Part shown: in pieces, positions 20,156 through 29,358 of the stretch | Layout: each line of letters begins with the position of its first letter | Position numbering within the stretch: the stretch's first letter is position 1 | Origin: Allomyces arbusculus | Lineage: Eukaryota; Blastocladiomycota; Blastocladiomycetes; Blastocladiales; Blastocladiaceae | NCBI GenBank assembly: GCA_027604705.1 | Contig: JADHYV010000119.1 | Location: 1-41,417 of the forward strand | Length of the DNA: 41,417 nucleotides | Reading direction: 5' to 3' | Notes under the pieces: model-generated | Databases searched by the model: none | What the model was told of the DNA's origin: nothing | The model's input: only the letters and a program-made list of their open reading frames with translations | Translations under genes and position numbers: made by a program

Positions 20156-23100
20156 ATGCAGAGCGAGCAATCCTGCACGGCAGACCCACGGTCGCCCTCC
20201 GATCAAGCACTCGCGCCGTCGATGATGCAACCGCCACCGATGCGCCAAGGCTCGAGTCGCAAACGCTCCCACCGCCACCATCACGGCGCCGTCGCGAGCG
20301 GCAAGCGCGGCACACGATCTCGGCGCCGCAACCGATGGATACATCTCGTGAACAGCTATTTCGCCGTCGCGCTCGCCGTTCTCGTCGTGTGCGGCTCGCA
20401 TCACGCTGGCGCTGCCAACTTGACCATTGGCGTCGTGCTTCCAGGCAACGGGACCGAAGGTGGACGTGGTGTTCACGTGCTGCGAACCTGTGTTCGAGTA
20501 CTGACGCGACCGGTGCTCAAGAACTTAGACGCGATTGAGCGCACTTTTGGCAACCGCGTGTCGCTCATCTTGAATTGGACTTTGCACATTCTCAACCAAC
20601 GGTTGGCCGCACCCGAAGGTAAGCAAGCTTCTCCACTCGCCCACGACCCTCGCAACTCCAACCGAGCATTGACGTCAACCTGGGCGTCTTTTGGCGGTAG
20701 GTCACGTCTTCCACCTCGACTTTCAAGACTCTCTGCTCTCCACTTACGGTGCCGTGCGCGGAGCCATCACGGCGGCACGGGACGGCGCCGTGGCCGTGAT
20801 CGGGGAGTCCTACTCGTCCAACACGATCCCCTTGAGCTACACGAGTACGTGCACGCCATTGGCCTTTTGCAATCACGAGCTCGATTGGTCTCTCCTGATT
20901 CTGTACTGCATCTTGATCTCATGAACAGTGTCGCACTATGAACAGTGTCGCACTATGACATTTTCGTCTGCTCTGGGTCAGCGACGAGCGACGAGTACGC
21001 AGGCATTCTGCTTCATGGCGCCCCTTGGCAAAGTCCTCTCTCATCGTCGTCCCTCGACCTCAGCCTCGCGGACATGCTGCTGCACCCGACGTTCTTTCGC
21101 ACCATTTCGCCCGACTCGTAGGTCACGCTTTGCCTCGCTGTCTCCGATTTCCATGGACTCCGCGGTGGCTGACCGCGTCGAACCAAAGCTACCAGGGTCA
21201 CGTATTTGTGCAGGCGCTGCGCCACTTCGTGTGGGACCAGTTCAATCTGCTCTACGTCAACGACCAGTACGGCATGTCGAGTACGTTTTGCTCGTCTCCA
21301 CGCTCGTCCGAGACGCTCTTGTCATTGACTACGCGCGCGGGCAGTCGCACAAGTCATCATAACCGACGCGCAGACCTACAACCTGACGTTAGCCGCGCGC
21401 TTCTCGGTCGCCACTGGCGACGACCGCGAAATCGCCAAACTCGTCGCTGACCTCGCCTCAAGCCCATCGCGTATCGTGATCATGGCCATGCCGCCGCAGA
21501 TTGGCGTGCGCATCATGACCGCGGCCTTTGACCACGGATTCGACGCATCGTGGGTCTGGCTCGGCACCGAGTTTTTCACGAGCGTCGATGACGTGCTCGA
21601 CGAATTGACCACGCCCGTGGCCATGCCGGATCGCAGGCGCGCCAACGCCCTGCGCCAGTTTTTTGACGGTCTTTTTGTCGTTTGGCCCAATGAACTTGCG
21701 TGGGGCGACCCGACGTTTGACGCGTGGGTGCAGGCGTATCGCAGCTCGTTCCCGGACGACGTGGTCCTGGATGAAACGTACCTGTGGTTCACGCAGGCGT
21801 GTCTCGAGGCGCACATGCACGGTATTCTGAAGCTAATACAGACGTATGGCGAGGACGCGGTCTTGCGGCGCGCGACGAATGCGACGCTGGTCGAGTATAT
21901 GGTGCCGTTCAACAGCTCTACGGGGCCCGTGGCCTACACGGAGACTGGGGACCGGAAAGGGTACGCTTGGCGTTTGTACACGATCTCTTTGTCCGGATGC
22001 CGCTATAACTCGGTCTTTGATTCGGCTGTTGCCATTCCCTTACTTGCCCACCAGCTTCTTCCAGCTGCTCAACCTCCAAGACTCGGTCCTGGTCCCGGTC
22101 ATGACCATCGACGCGGCGCTCCAATTCACGCCGCTTCCCAACGCGACTTTCCGTTTCCCGGGCAACCGCACGACCGTTCCGCCCTGGCACCCGACGTTCC
22201 AAGTTGACATGCCCGACTACTCCCTCCCGGGCGTCATGGCCACCCTCGTCGTTGCCGGTATTCTCATCATGGTCACGCTCGCTGCCTGGGCGATGCTCGT
22301 CGTTTACCGCCGCAGTAAACGCGTGCGGCACCACGGCCTGCCCATCGTCTCGACACTGTGCTTGAGCATTGCGCTAGCCCTGACAACACCGTTCTTCGCG
22401 GCGGGCAACCCGACGGTCGCCACGTGTAACGCGCAGTTGGCGACGATCGTGATCGGGTTTGGCCTGACCATGGCGTCGCTTGCAATTCGATCGTACCGTA
22501 TCGCCAAGGTTCTCGACAAGTACGCCATTTTCATTCTTATTCTGGTACTGTTTGTGCTTGACCGCGGACACTGACGCGATTCGGTTCGGTGGCCGTAGCC
22601 GCGTCCTCGCCAAGTCGCAGTCGCTCGGCGCGCGGTCGCTCATGGCGCGCATGCTCGCTTTGCCGCTCGTGCAGGTCGTGTTACTCAGTGCCGCTTATGC
22701 GGTCGCGCCGCTCGTGCCCGCCAAGACGGTCGTCAACTCGCTGGTCGTCGTCAACTGCACGGCCACGTCGTCCATCACCACAATTCTCTCCGCCGGTGCA
22801 GCCGGGTTAGACGTGTCCGTGCCGCCGATTCTATTGATTTTTCCGACCATTCACATGCCGCGGCAGCACTGACCCCCAGCGGCCGCTATCTCGTCACTGC
22901 GATAGTCTCCTGTTCCTGGTCGTGGTGATGCTAACCTGTTCGTTTTGACGCACCTGGCACTTGCCGCTTGCCTTGCCATTCCCAATACGCGGTTTCCTAA
23001 CGCTCTCGCCGGTAGTGAAAATCCGCGGCATTCACATGGCCTACCAAGAATCGCGGTGGATCCTATTCGCGCTCAACCTCGTGCTCATCACGGTCGTCAT

Positions 23101-24107
23101 TTCCCTGCCACTCTTCTTTCTCTCCGCCGAGAACGCCGTGAACTCGTTCTACATTCGCAGTTTGGGGATCATGGCGTGTTACTCGTGCCTGCTCGGGACG
23201 CTCGGTACGCGTTGTTCTCGTGACAGTCATTTACCAGGCGGCCGAATGCTAATATCTGCGGATGCCGCGTAGTCCTGCGCCCGGTCGCGCAAATCCCGCG
23301 CGAGGAACTCGCCGCCCTGCACGAGGCGTCGGCAGCAATGATCGACCAGGCCGGGTCCGGCGGCACCGACAGAAGCAGCGACAGCTTCGCCACGGATCTC
23401 AGCGACGCCGGTGGTGGTGGCGGCTGTGGGACCCCCGTGCTCGTGACTCCAGCAACGCCCAAGGTATCGTCCCCCCCCCCCCCCCCTCCCCCTACCGGCG
23501 TGCGCGTATCCCCCGTCTCCTGTCGCTCACGACGATCGTTGCCCCCGCCCGACGGAAACTTTAGATTCACTCGGCAACCTATGACCTCCGTGCGTCCACG
23601 GGCATCACCGCCAAATGGGCCAAGCGCACGCTCACAATTCTGCCGAACGACGCGTGGATCGTGATTACCGACGCCCTCCCCACCACCACCACCGGCGGAC
23701 CGAGAACCGCGGGACTCGCCCTGGCTGCACGCAACGTCGTGATTGATCCGGACCCGCACGACCTCACCGGCCATTGCGCGGTCATCACGCACCCGGGAAT
23801 GCCCTCCCAGGCCGTGCGGTTCACGTCCGACGCGGAGCGGACCGCATGGGTCGCGCGCGCGAGTGCCGCGGGCGCGAGTGAGCGCGGGGTCGGGGATGAG
23901 AGCAGCGGTGCCGCGTCGTCGGCCCGGCGCGGGCTGTCCGGGTCGGTCGCGAGTAGTGGCGGTGGGGGAGCGGGGGTGACAAGTGGTGGCGGTGGTGGGG
24001 GACCGCCCGCATCAAGGCTGGAAGTGGCAAGGATGAGGGCGCGTACGGTGTCCGGTGGAGTGAGGGAGTGGGTGGTCGGGTCGAATGGGGATCGGCGCGC
24101 GTCGTGA
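20156..24107 (+). CDS. Class C GPCR (GABA-B-like) with PH-like C-terminal domain
   Basis: Cell-surface receptor with a Venus-flytrap ligand-binding module. Eleven exons: 20156-20618, 20701-20844, 20946-21117, 21189-21280, 21345-21960, 22055-22519, 22599-22805, 22906-22937, 23016-23204, 23273-23463, 23565-24107; about 1037 residues. A long basic N-region precedes a signal peptide (YFAVALAVLVVCGS). The periplasmic-binding type I fold contains ANLTIGVVLPGNGT, AVIGESYSSNTIPLS, SATSDEYAG, FNLLYVNDQYGMS and VIITDAQTYNL. The 7TM core has TM1 MATLVVAGILIMVTLAAW, TM2 STLCLSIALALTTPFF, TM3 CNAQLATIVIGFGLTMASL, TM4 LALPLVQVVLLSAAY, TM5 ending in VVVMLTLKIRGIH, TM6 WILFALNLVLITVVI and TM7 SFYIRSLGIMACY. 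No Cys-rich domain lies between VFT and TM1, as in GABA-B types. After TM7 and a Ser/Gly linker, the last exon is PH-like (ITAKWAKRTLTILPNDAW ... ERTAWVARA). Exon 7/8 borders are least sure. Confidence 0.87.
20921..20954 (+). repeat. 17-bp tandem duplication across a 3' splice site
   Basis: ATGAACAGTGTCGCACT occurs twice back to back at the end of GPCR intron 2. Each copy has an AACAG acceptor (exon start 20929 or 20946). Only the second keeps the reading frame (MSHYDIFVCSGSATSDEY); the first shifts it. Confidence 0.9.
23471..23486 (+). repeat. (C)16 homopolymer in GPCR intron 10
   Basis: Sixteen C residues shortly after the GTATCG donor, followed by more C/T. Intron length here is likely to vary or be mis-assembled; the exons are unaffected. 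Confidence 0.85.
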
Positions 24108-24359
24108 GCTGCAAGACTCGGGGATGTGTGGAGGGGAGGAGACTGGTGGAGAGAGCAGATTATTTAGCTGCGGTGGGTTCCGTTTCTGGTTCTTGGGTGA
24201 GGTTGCATCCGCACGTCGCCAACAAGCGCGTCACGAACACCGTTTTGAGCAATGCCGACTTCAAACTGTCACGCTTCCCATCACTCATCCCGTCGCGTCC
24301 AAACCCCAAATCCAAGTCCATTCCCCACCATATCCCTCCCTCCCTCCTCGTCGCCACAC
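24108..24359. other. Convergent 3' flanks, GPCR / WASP
   Basis: 252 bp between facing stop codons. No gene seen; CT-rich toward the WASP end. Confidence 0.4.
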
Positions 24360-24804
24360 TCACCAATCATCGTCCTCCCCATCCCCATCCTCCCCATCCC
24401 CATCCTCATCCGAACTCGACCCGCCAATATCCGCGCGCTGCGCTTTCAACGCATCCGCCAAAATCGCTGCCAGACCCGTCAAACTCGCGCCACCACCCGC
24501 CGAAGCGCCCGCGATCCCGACCGACGACCCCAATCCGCCGCTGGCGCCGGCGGCAGCGGGCCCCGACACGTCGCGCACCGAACTGGCTGACTTCAACAAC
24601 GTCGCCTTGTTCACGCCGCGGATCTGGTCCAACAGCGCGCCACGACCGGCCTGTGCGGGCGGGATCCCCGCAGGGACCGATGCGGGCGCGGCTGCGGGTG
24701 GCGGGGGTGGAGGCGGTGGCACCGCGCCCGACGCGCCAGTGCGTGGGGGCATCGCCGGACCCCTTGCCACCGGCCCCGCCGCGGCGGCGGCGGGTGGAGG
24801 TGGA

Positions 24805-24839
<35 letters not shown>

Positions 24840-26391
24840 TCCCGACACGCTCTGTCCGCGCGACCGCGGCGGCGGCGGCGGCGGCGGGCCCGTGCGCCGT
24901 GTCGTGGGCACCGGCGGCGGGGGAGCCGCGCGCGCGCTGCGGGACGGCGGCAACGGCGGCGGCCGGCTCGTCGCACCTCCTCCTCCTCCCACGCCCGCGC
25001 CGGGTGCGGGCGGTGGGCCGCGCGGAGCTGGCAGACTCGGCGGTACCGGCGGCGCCTTCTGCGTGGGGGGTGGCGGCGGACCGGTCGGGCGCGGCGGCGG
25101 ACCCTTCGGTGCCGCCGCCGGCACCGGTGGAGCGGGTGTCGGTGCTGCGGCCGCGTCCAGACTGGCCTCTGCGTCTTGGAGCGCCTGCAACACGGTCGTC
25201 CGCGTCTGATCGTCGCGCAACATGTCGTCCGAGATCCCGGCGCGCCTGAGGGCGTCGCGCCATTCGGGCTTGATCCCGGACGCGACGAATCGGCCGTCAG
25301 CGCCGACTTTCATCCCGGATTCATGCCTAACCGAAAGAGGGTGAGTGGAGCAACACGGACGTGGTGTAGCAAGTGCCAGGCGGCGTACCGGAAGTCGTAC
25401 GGCCCGCTGATCGTAGCCTTCAACGCCTCGGCGCTCGCACGGTCGCCTGCTTTGTGTGTTTTCTTCTTGCTTTTCTTGACACCGCTGAATATACTGCTGC
25501 CGGAAATGTGGCGGACGGGGGTCGTTGGATCGGCTGTCGCCGGGGCCACGGCCGTCGCGAGTGTCGGCACGGTACTGCCCGCGGCGAGTTGCCCGTTGAC
25601 CGTGACGGGCGCGACGGCTGCGGAGGTCAACGACGGCCGTTTCGCGCCGGTAGCGACCGTGGGGACGGCGGGCGCACGGTGCACGGGTGGGGTCGGCGGT
25701 GGAGGAGGTGGCGGAGCGACCGCGGGAGAGGGCTTGGGGACAGGTGGCGGCGCGGTCCGTGGTGTCGCGGGCGCGGCGGGTCGAGGCGGTGGAGCGGACG
25801 TCGGGGGCGGGATGGCGAGCCGTTTGACGGCGGACGCGAACCGTGCGGCTTCGGCAGTGTCGGCAAAGGAGAAGGCGGCGACGTCCGACTGGAGATCGAT
25901 CAGCGTTAGTTTGGCGGTGCCGGGTGCGGGTCAGCGAGGACGACACGTACGTCGCCCTCGAACGAGTGGAACGTGGGCCAGTCCTGCACGTAGTCGAAGC
26001 CGCGGTAGAGGCGCTGTTCCCAAACGACGCGGGATTTCTGGTTGGTAGTAACATCAGCCATCTTGTCCACCGTGAAATCGCCGTCCAAGTCGGCACGGGT
26101 GGAGCGTACCAACGGATCAATCACCTGAAACGCCAAATTGGTGCCCGGGTTCATGCTCGACTCGACGAGCGTCGCGACGCCCTGGTGCGCGAGCGACCAG
26201 GCGCCCGGAGACCCGCCCAGTTTCCCGGACGACGTATAGACGCGCGCATTGGCCGCGGCGAGGGGCTATGGTACGGCCACAACAGCGTGAGCAGTGGGAC
26301 GACCGGGTCGCTTGGTATCGTCGCAGGGGCCGCGCCATACGCGGACGGCCGAGCCGAGCACGCGCGCGGCGACAAGGTCGGGCGATTCCAT
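24360..26391 (-). CDS. WASP/Las17-family Arp2/3 activator with WH1, CRIB, polyproline and VCA
   Basis: Actin nucleation-promoting factor that activates Arp2/3 at sites of endocytosis or motility. Exons on the minus strand: 26391-26341, 26265-25951, 25888-25389 and 25326-24360, about 610 residues. The WH1/EVH1 domain has ANARVYTSSGK, LAFQVIDPL, SRVVWEQRLYRGFDY and FHSFEGD, then DVAAFSFADTAEAARF. A basic patch (KKSKKKTH) leads into CRIB, ISGPYDFR joined by splicing to HESGMKVG, followed by IKPEWRDALRRAGI as in Las17/N-WASP. A long polyproline tract (about 25120-24690) precedes the WH2 motif GALLDQIRGVNKATLLKSA and an acidic tail ending EDDDW. A further in-frame 48-nt intron inside WH1 (GTACGC to ACAAG, about 26118-26071) is possible. 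Start Met follows an in-frame stop. Confidence 0.9.
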
Positions 26392-26968
26392 GACCGATCA
26401 GAATCGTGTCGAGTCCGAGATCGGATGGCGGGTGTGGCTGGCGGTTTGGCTCGTCACGGCGGCCGGCTGGCCGACTTGATGCGGACAGCGGGGGGCGCGC
26501 GCGAGCGGGACCATGCGGCAAGTGCGCGCTTCTGGGCCGACTTCTGCTGGTCCGGTCTGGCGTGATATAGAAGCGAGGTAAATCGTGTCAACGGCGGCAG
26601 AGGCGCGGGCGGGCGTCGGCGGCAGACGGCGGGTGGGAAAGAAAACAAGACTGCGACGCGGTCGGCTCGCGCGGCTGCCACTTCGGTCGGCGTCGCGTGC
26701 GCTGCGCCCACCGCACGCCGGACGGCTGTCGGCCCGTTTCTGCTCTTCCCCTCCTCGTCGTCGGCCTCCACGATTCCGCTCTTGCGACGGCACCCGCGCC
26801 GTCCAACTTGCCGCATTCGCTTCAGCGACCGCGGATCCCATCGCGCGCCGCTCGCCGGGCCCTGGCCGGACCGATTGGCCGACCGTCGACCACGCACCTC
26901 ATTGCGCGATCAGCCACCGACGACGAAATTCGACCGACCGCTCCGACCACCCGACCGTTCCACGCACC
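26392..26968. promoter_or_regulatory. Bidirectional promoter region, WASP / ESA1
   Basis: 577 bp between divergent start codons. Open frames cross it in several phases because of high GC. No factor site recognised. Confidence 0.45.
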
Positions 26969-28768
26969 ATGACGAGCCCCGCGCCGCGCTCTCCACCCGC
27001 GCACGCGCGCGCCGCCGCGACCCCGCCACCACACCTCCCGCTGGCCGCGCCCGCGCTCATGCACCCGCTCGCGACCCCGTTAACAGCGCACCACGACCTG
27101 GCCTCCTCGGCATCGCCCCTCTCCACCACGACCGCCGGCGCGACTCCGACCCCCCGCCTCCGCGCCGGCGGCACCGGCATCCCAGCCTCGCAAGTGCACG
27201 TCGGGTGCAAGCTGCCGGCCTTCATGGTCTCCGAGCAAGCCTGGAGGCGCGCTGAAGTCCTCTCTGTCCGGCACGCCGATAAGGGCGACCAATTCGTCGA
27301 ACTCTACGTGCACTATGTCGACTACAACAAGCGGCTCGACGAGTGGGTGCCTGTCACCCGGCTCGACTTGACCGCCGTCGAGTTCCCGCGCCCTCGAAAG
27401 GCGAAGGCGACGGGGAGTGGGGCCAAGGGCAAGGGCGCGACCCCCGCAAAGGGCGGGCGGGTCGCGAAGAAAGGCGGGGCGAGCGTCGCAAATAAGGGCG
27501 GCGCCGCGACGCGGTCCGCCGGCGGGTCGTCGGTGAAGCGAAAGGCCTCGGCCATGGACGTGGATACACCCGTCCCCGCGGCGCGGCGCAGTGTCGCGCC
27601 CAAGGGCGGCCGCTCGACACCGACCCCACTCGGCAATCTGGACTCGGACTCGGACTCGGACGCGGCGTCGAGCTTACCCGCGCACGAGGCCATGGACGAA
27701 GATTCGCATCTCGTCACGCTCACGCCCGACCGCGGCGGGATGCCGCACGCGCGCGAAGGCACCGTCGACTCGCACGCGTTGCACGACGATGGGATGTCTG
27801 TCACGACTACCGACCACGCAACCGCCGCGGGCGACTCGCAGCAACCCGGGTTCTCGAAATCGGCCGAGCGCGAAAAACTGCGCACGGGCGGGTCGATGAC
27901 GCAGTGCGTGTCGGAAATCTCGCGTGTCAAGAACCTGAACCGGATTCAAATGGGCCGGCATCTCGTCGAGACGTGGTACTTTTCGCCCTATCCGGCCGAG
28001 TACGCGCACGTGCCGATTCTCTACGTGTGCGAGTTTTGCCTTTCCTACTTTGGCAGTGCCGCGAGCTACGCGCGGCACCGGCACAAGTGCACGCTCACGC
28101 ACCCACCGGGCAACGAGATCTACCGCAAGGACAATCTGTCGTTTTTCGAGATCGATGGGCGCAAGCAAAAGACGTATTGCCGCAACCTGTGTCTCCTGTC
28201 CAAGTGCTTTCTCGATCACAAGACGCTCTTCTACGACGTCGACCCGTTCCTGTTCTACTTGATGACCGTGACCGACGCGTCCGGGTCGCACCTCGTCGGG
28301 TATTTCTCCAAGGAAAAGGAGTCGGCCGAGGGTTACAACCTCGCGTGTATCTTGACGCTCCCGCAGCATCAGCGCAAGGGGTACGGGCGGCTCCTGATCC
28401 AGTTCAGCTACGAGCTCTCGAAAATAGAGAAACGCGTCGGGTCACCCGAAAAGCCGCTTTCGGATCTCGGCCTCCTCGGATACCGCGCGTACTGGACCGA
28501 GGTCATGGTCGAGTACTTGCTCGCGAACGCCGAGACGACGCTCGACGAGCTCTCGCAGGCGACGGCCATCACCATCGGCGATATTCAGCATACGCTGCAT
28601 GCGCTCGGCGCGCTGCGGTATTACAAGGGGCAGCACGTGATTTGCTTGTCCGACAAGGTGATTGAAACGCACGAGCGCAATCGCGCCAAGGCGAGGGTCA
28701 ATATTGACCCGGCGTGCCTGGATTGGAAACCGCCCGTTTTGAGCGCCAAGGAGCGGTACCTGAATTGA
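26969..28768 (+). CDS. ESA1: MYST histone acetyltransferase, Esa1/Tip60 (KAT5) type
   Basis: Catalytic subunit of the NuA4 complex, acetylating H4, H2A and H2A.Z in the nucleus. One exon, 599 residues. A low-complexity N-terminus (about 70 residues) precedes a tudor-knot/chromo-barrel domain (about 75-140: VGCKLPAFMVSEQAWRRAEV, YVHYVDYNKRLDEWV). A long Lys/Gly/Ala and acidic linker follows. The MYST domain (about 315-595) starts with VKNLNRIQMGRHLVETWYFS. Its C2HC finger is CEFC..HRHKC. The catalytic Cys lies in YNLACILTLP, the acetyl-CoA loop is QRKGYGRLLI, and the catalytic Glu is in PEKPLSDLGLLGYRAYW. RKDNLSFFEIDG holds the conserved autoacetylated Lys region. The end VLSAKERYLN matches Esa1 family C-termini. 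Start at 26969 gives the N-terminus directly after the divergent promoter; upstream in-frame sequence is promoter. Confidence 0.95.
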   Translation: MTSPAPRSPPAHARAAATPPPHLPLAAPALMHPLATPLTAHHDLASSASPLSTTTAGATPTPRLRAGGTGIPASQVHVGCKLPAFMVSEQAWRRAEVLSVRHADKGDQFVELYVHYVDYNKRLDEWVPVTRLDLTAVEFPRPRKAKATGSGAKGKGATPAKGGRVAKKGGASVANKGGAATRSAGGSSVKRKASAMDVDTPVPAARRSVAPKGGRSTPTPLGNLDSDSDSDAASSLPAHEAMDEDSHLVTLTPDRGGMPHAREGTVDSHALHDDGMSVTTTDHATAAGDSQQPGFSKSAEREKLRTGGSMTQCVSEISRVKNLNRIQMGRHLVETWYFSPYPAEYAHVPILYVCEFCLSYFGSAASYARHRHKCTLTHPPGNEIYRKDNLSFFEIDGRKQKTYCRNLCLLSKCFLDHKTLFYDVDPFLFYLMTVTDASGSHLVGYFSKEKESAEGYNLACILTLPQHQRKGYGRLLIQFSYELSKIEKRVGSPEKPLSDLGLLGYRAYWTEVMVEYLLANAETTLDELSQATAITIGDIQHTLHALGALRYYKGQHVICLSDKVIETHERNRAKARVNIDPACLDWKPPVLSAKERYLN

Positions 28769-29358
28769 ACGGAGTCGAAAGTGTGGGACGACGGGTCGGC
28801 GGTGGGGTGGTGCGAGTTCGTGCAGGTTGGTCGACGCGTGGACCACGGCTTGGACGTGCCCGCGAGGATTGGTTTGGTTTGGTTTGGTGTCGCCGCGAGC
28901 CGCTCAAGGTCAGCCAGCGGTGTTGACCGTGGCGTCGCGCATGGCTCGAGCAAGCGGTCGCCACTGCGACGTCTCACAGCGGCGTGCCCAAGCAGGTGCC
29001 GCCGTGCGCGAGCCATATGATTGCGCTGTCTGTTCCACGGCCGGTCGGCTCGGCCTGTCGTCAATGCGTGTCGCGGCGCATCCCCGCCGCGCAAGGACCG
29101 GTGGGAACGTCGTCAGCGCAGATGCGGTTTTGTACATACCTGTAATTAACGCGTGCTTTGGGGACTGGTTGGTGTTCTGGTTAGATCAGAGTTTGGCCGA
29201 GTCGGACTTCGATTTCGAGCAAGAGCAAAGTTCGAGCAATGATGATGATGATGATGGATTCTTCTCCACCCAAAAATTCGAGCGCAGCGTCATTAACAGA
29301 TGGCAATCAAAAACGGCTTGTTCAGACGAGCAGTTCGTGGTTTCCCTCAGCAAATTCC
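28769..29358. other. Convergent gap, ESA1 / CSPP1-like
   Basis: 590 bp between facing stops. AT-richer than the genes toward the right, with a GAT/ATG run near 29237-29256. No gene or RNA recognised. Confidence 0.4.

Noticed and set aside
24085-25209. Plus-strand Gly/Ala-rich frames of more than 370 codons
   Set aside because: Antisense shadow of the polyproline tract of WASP.
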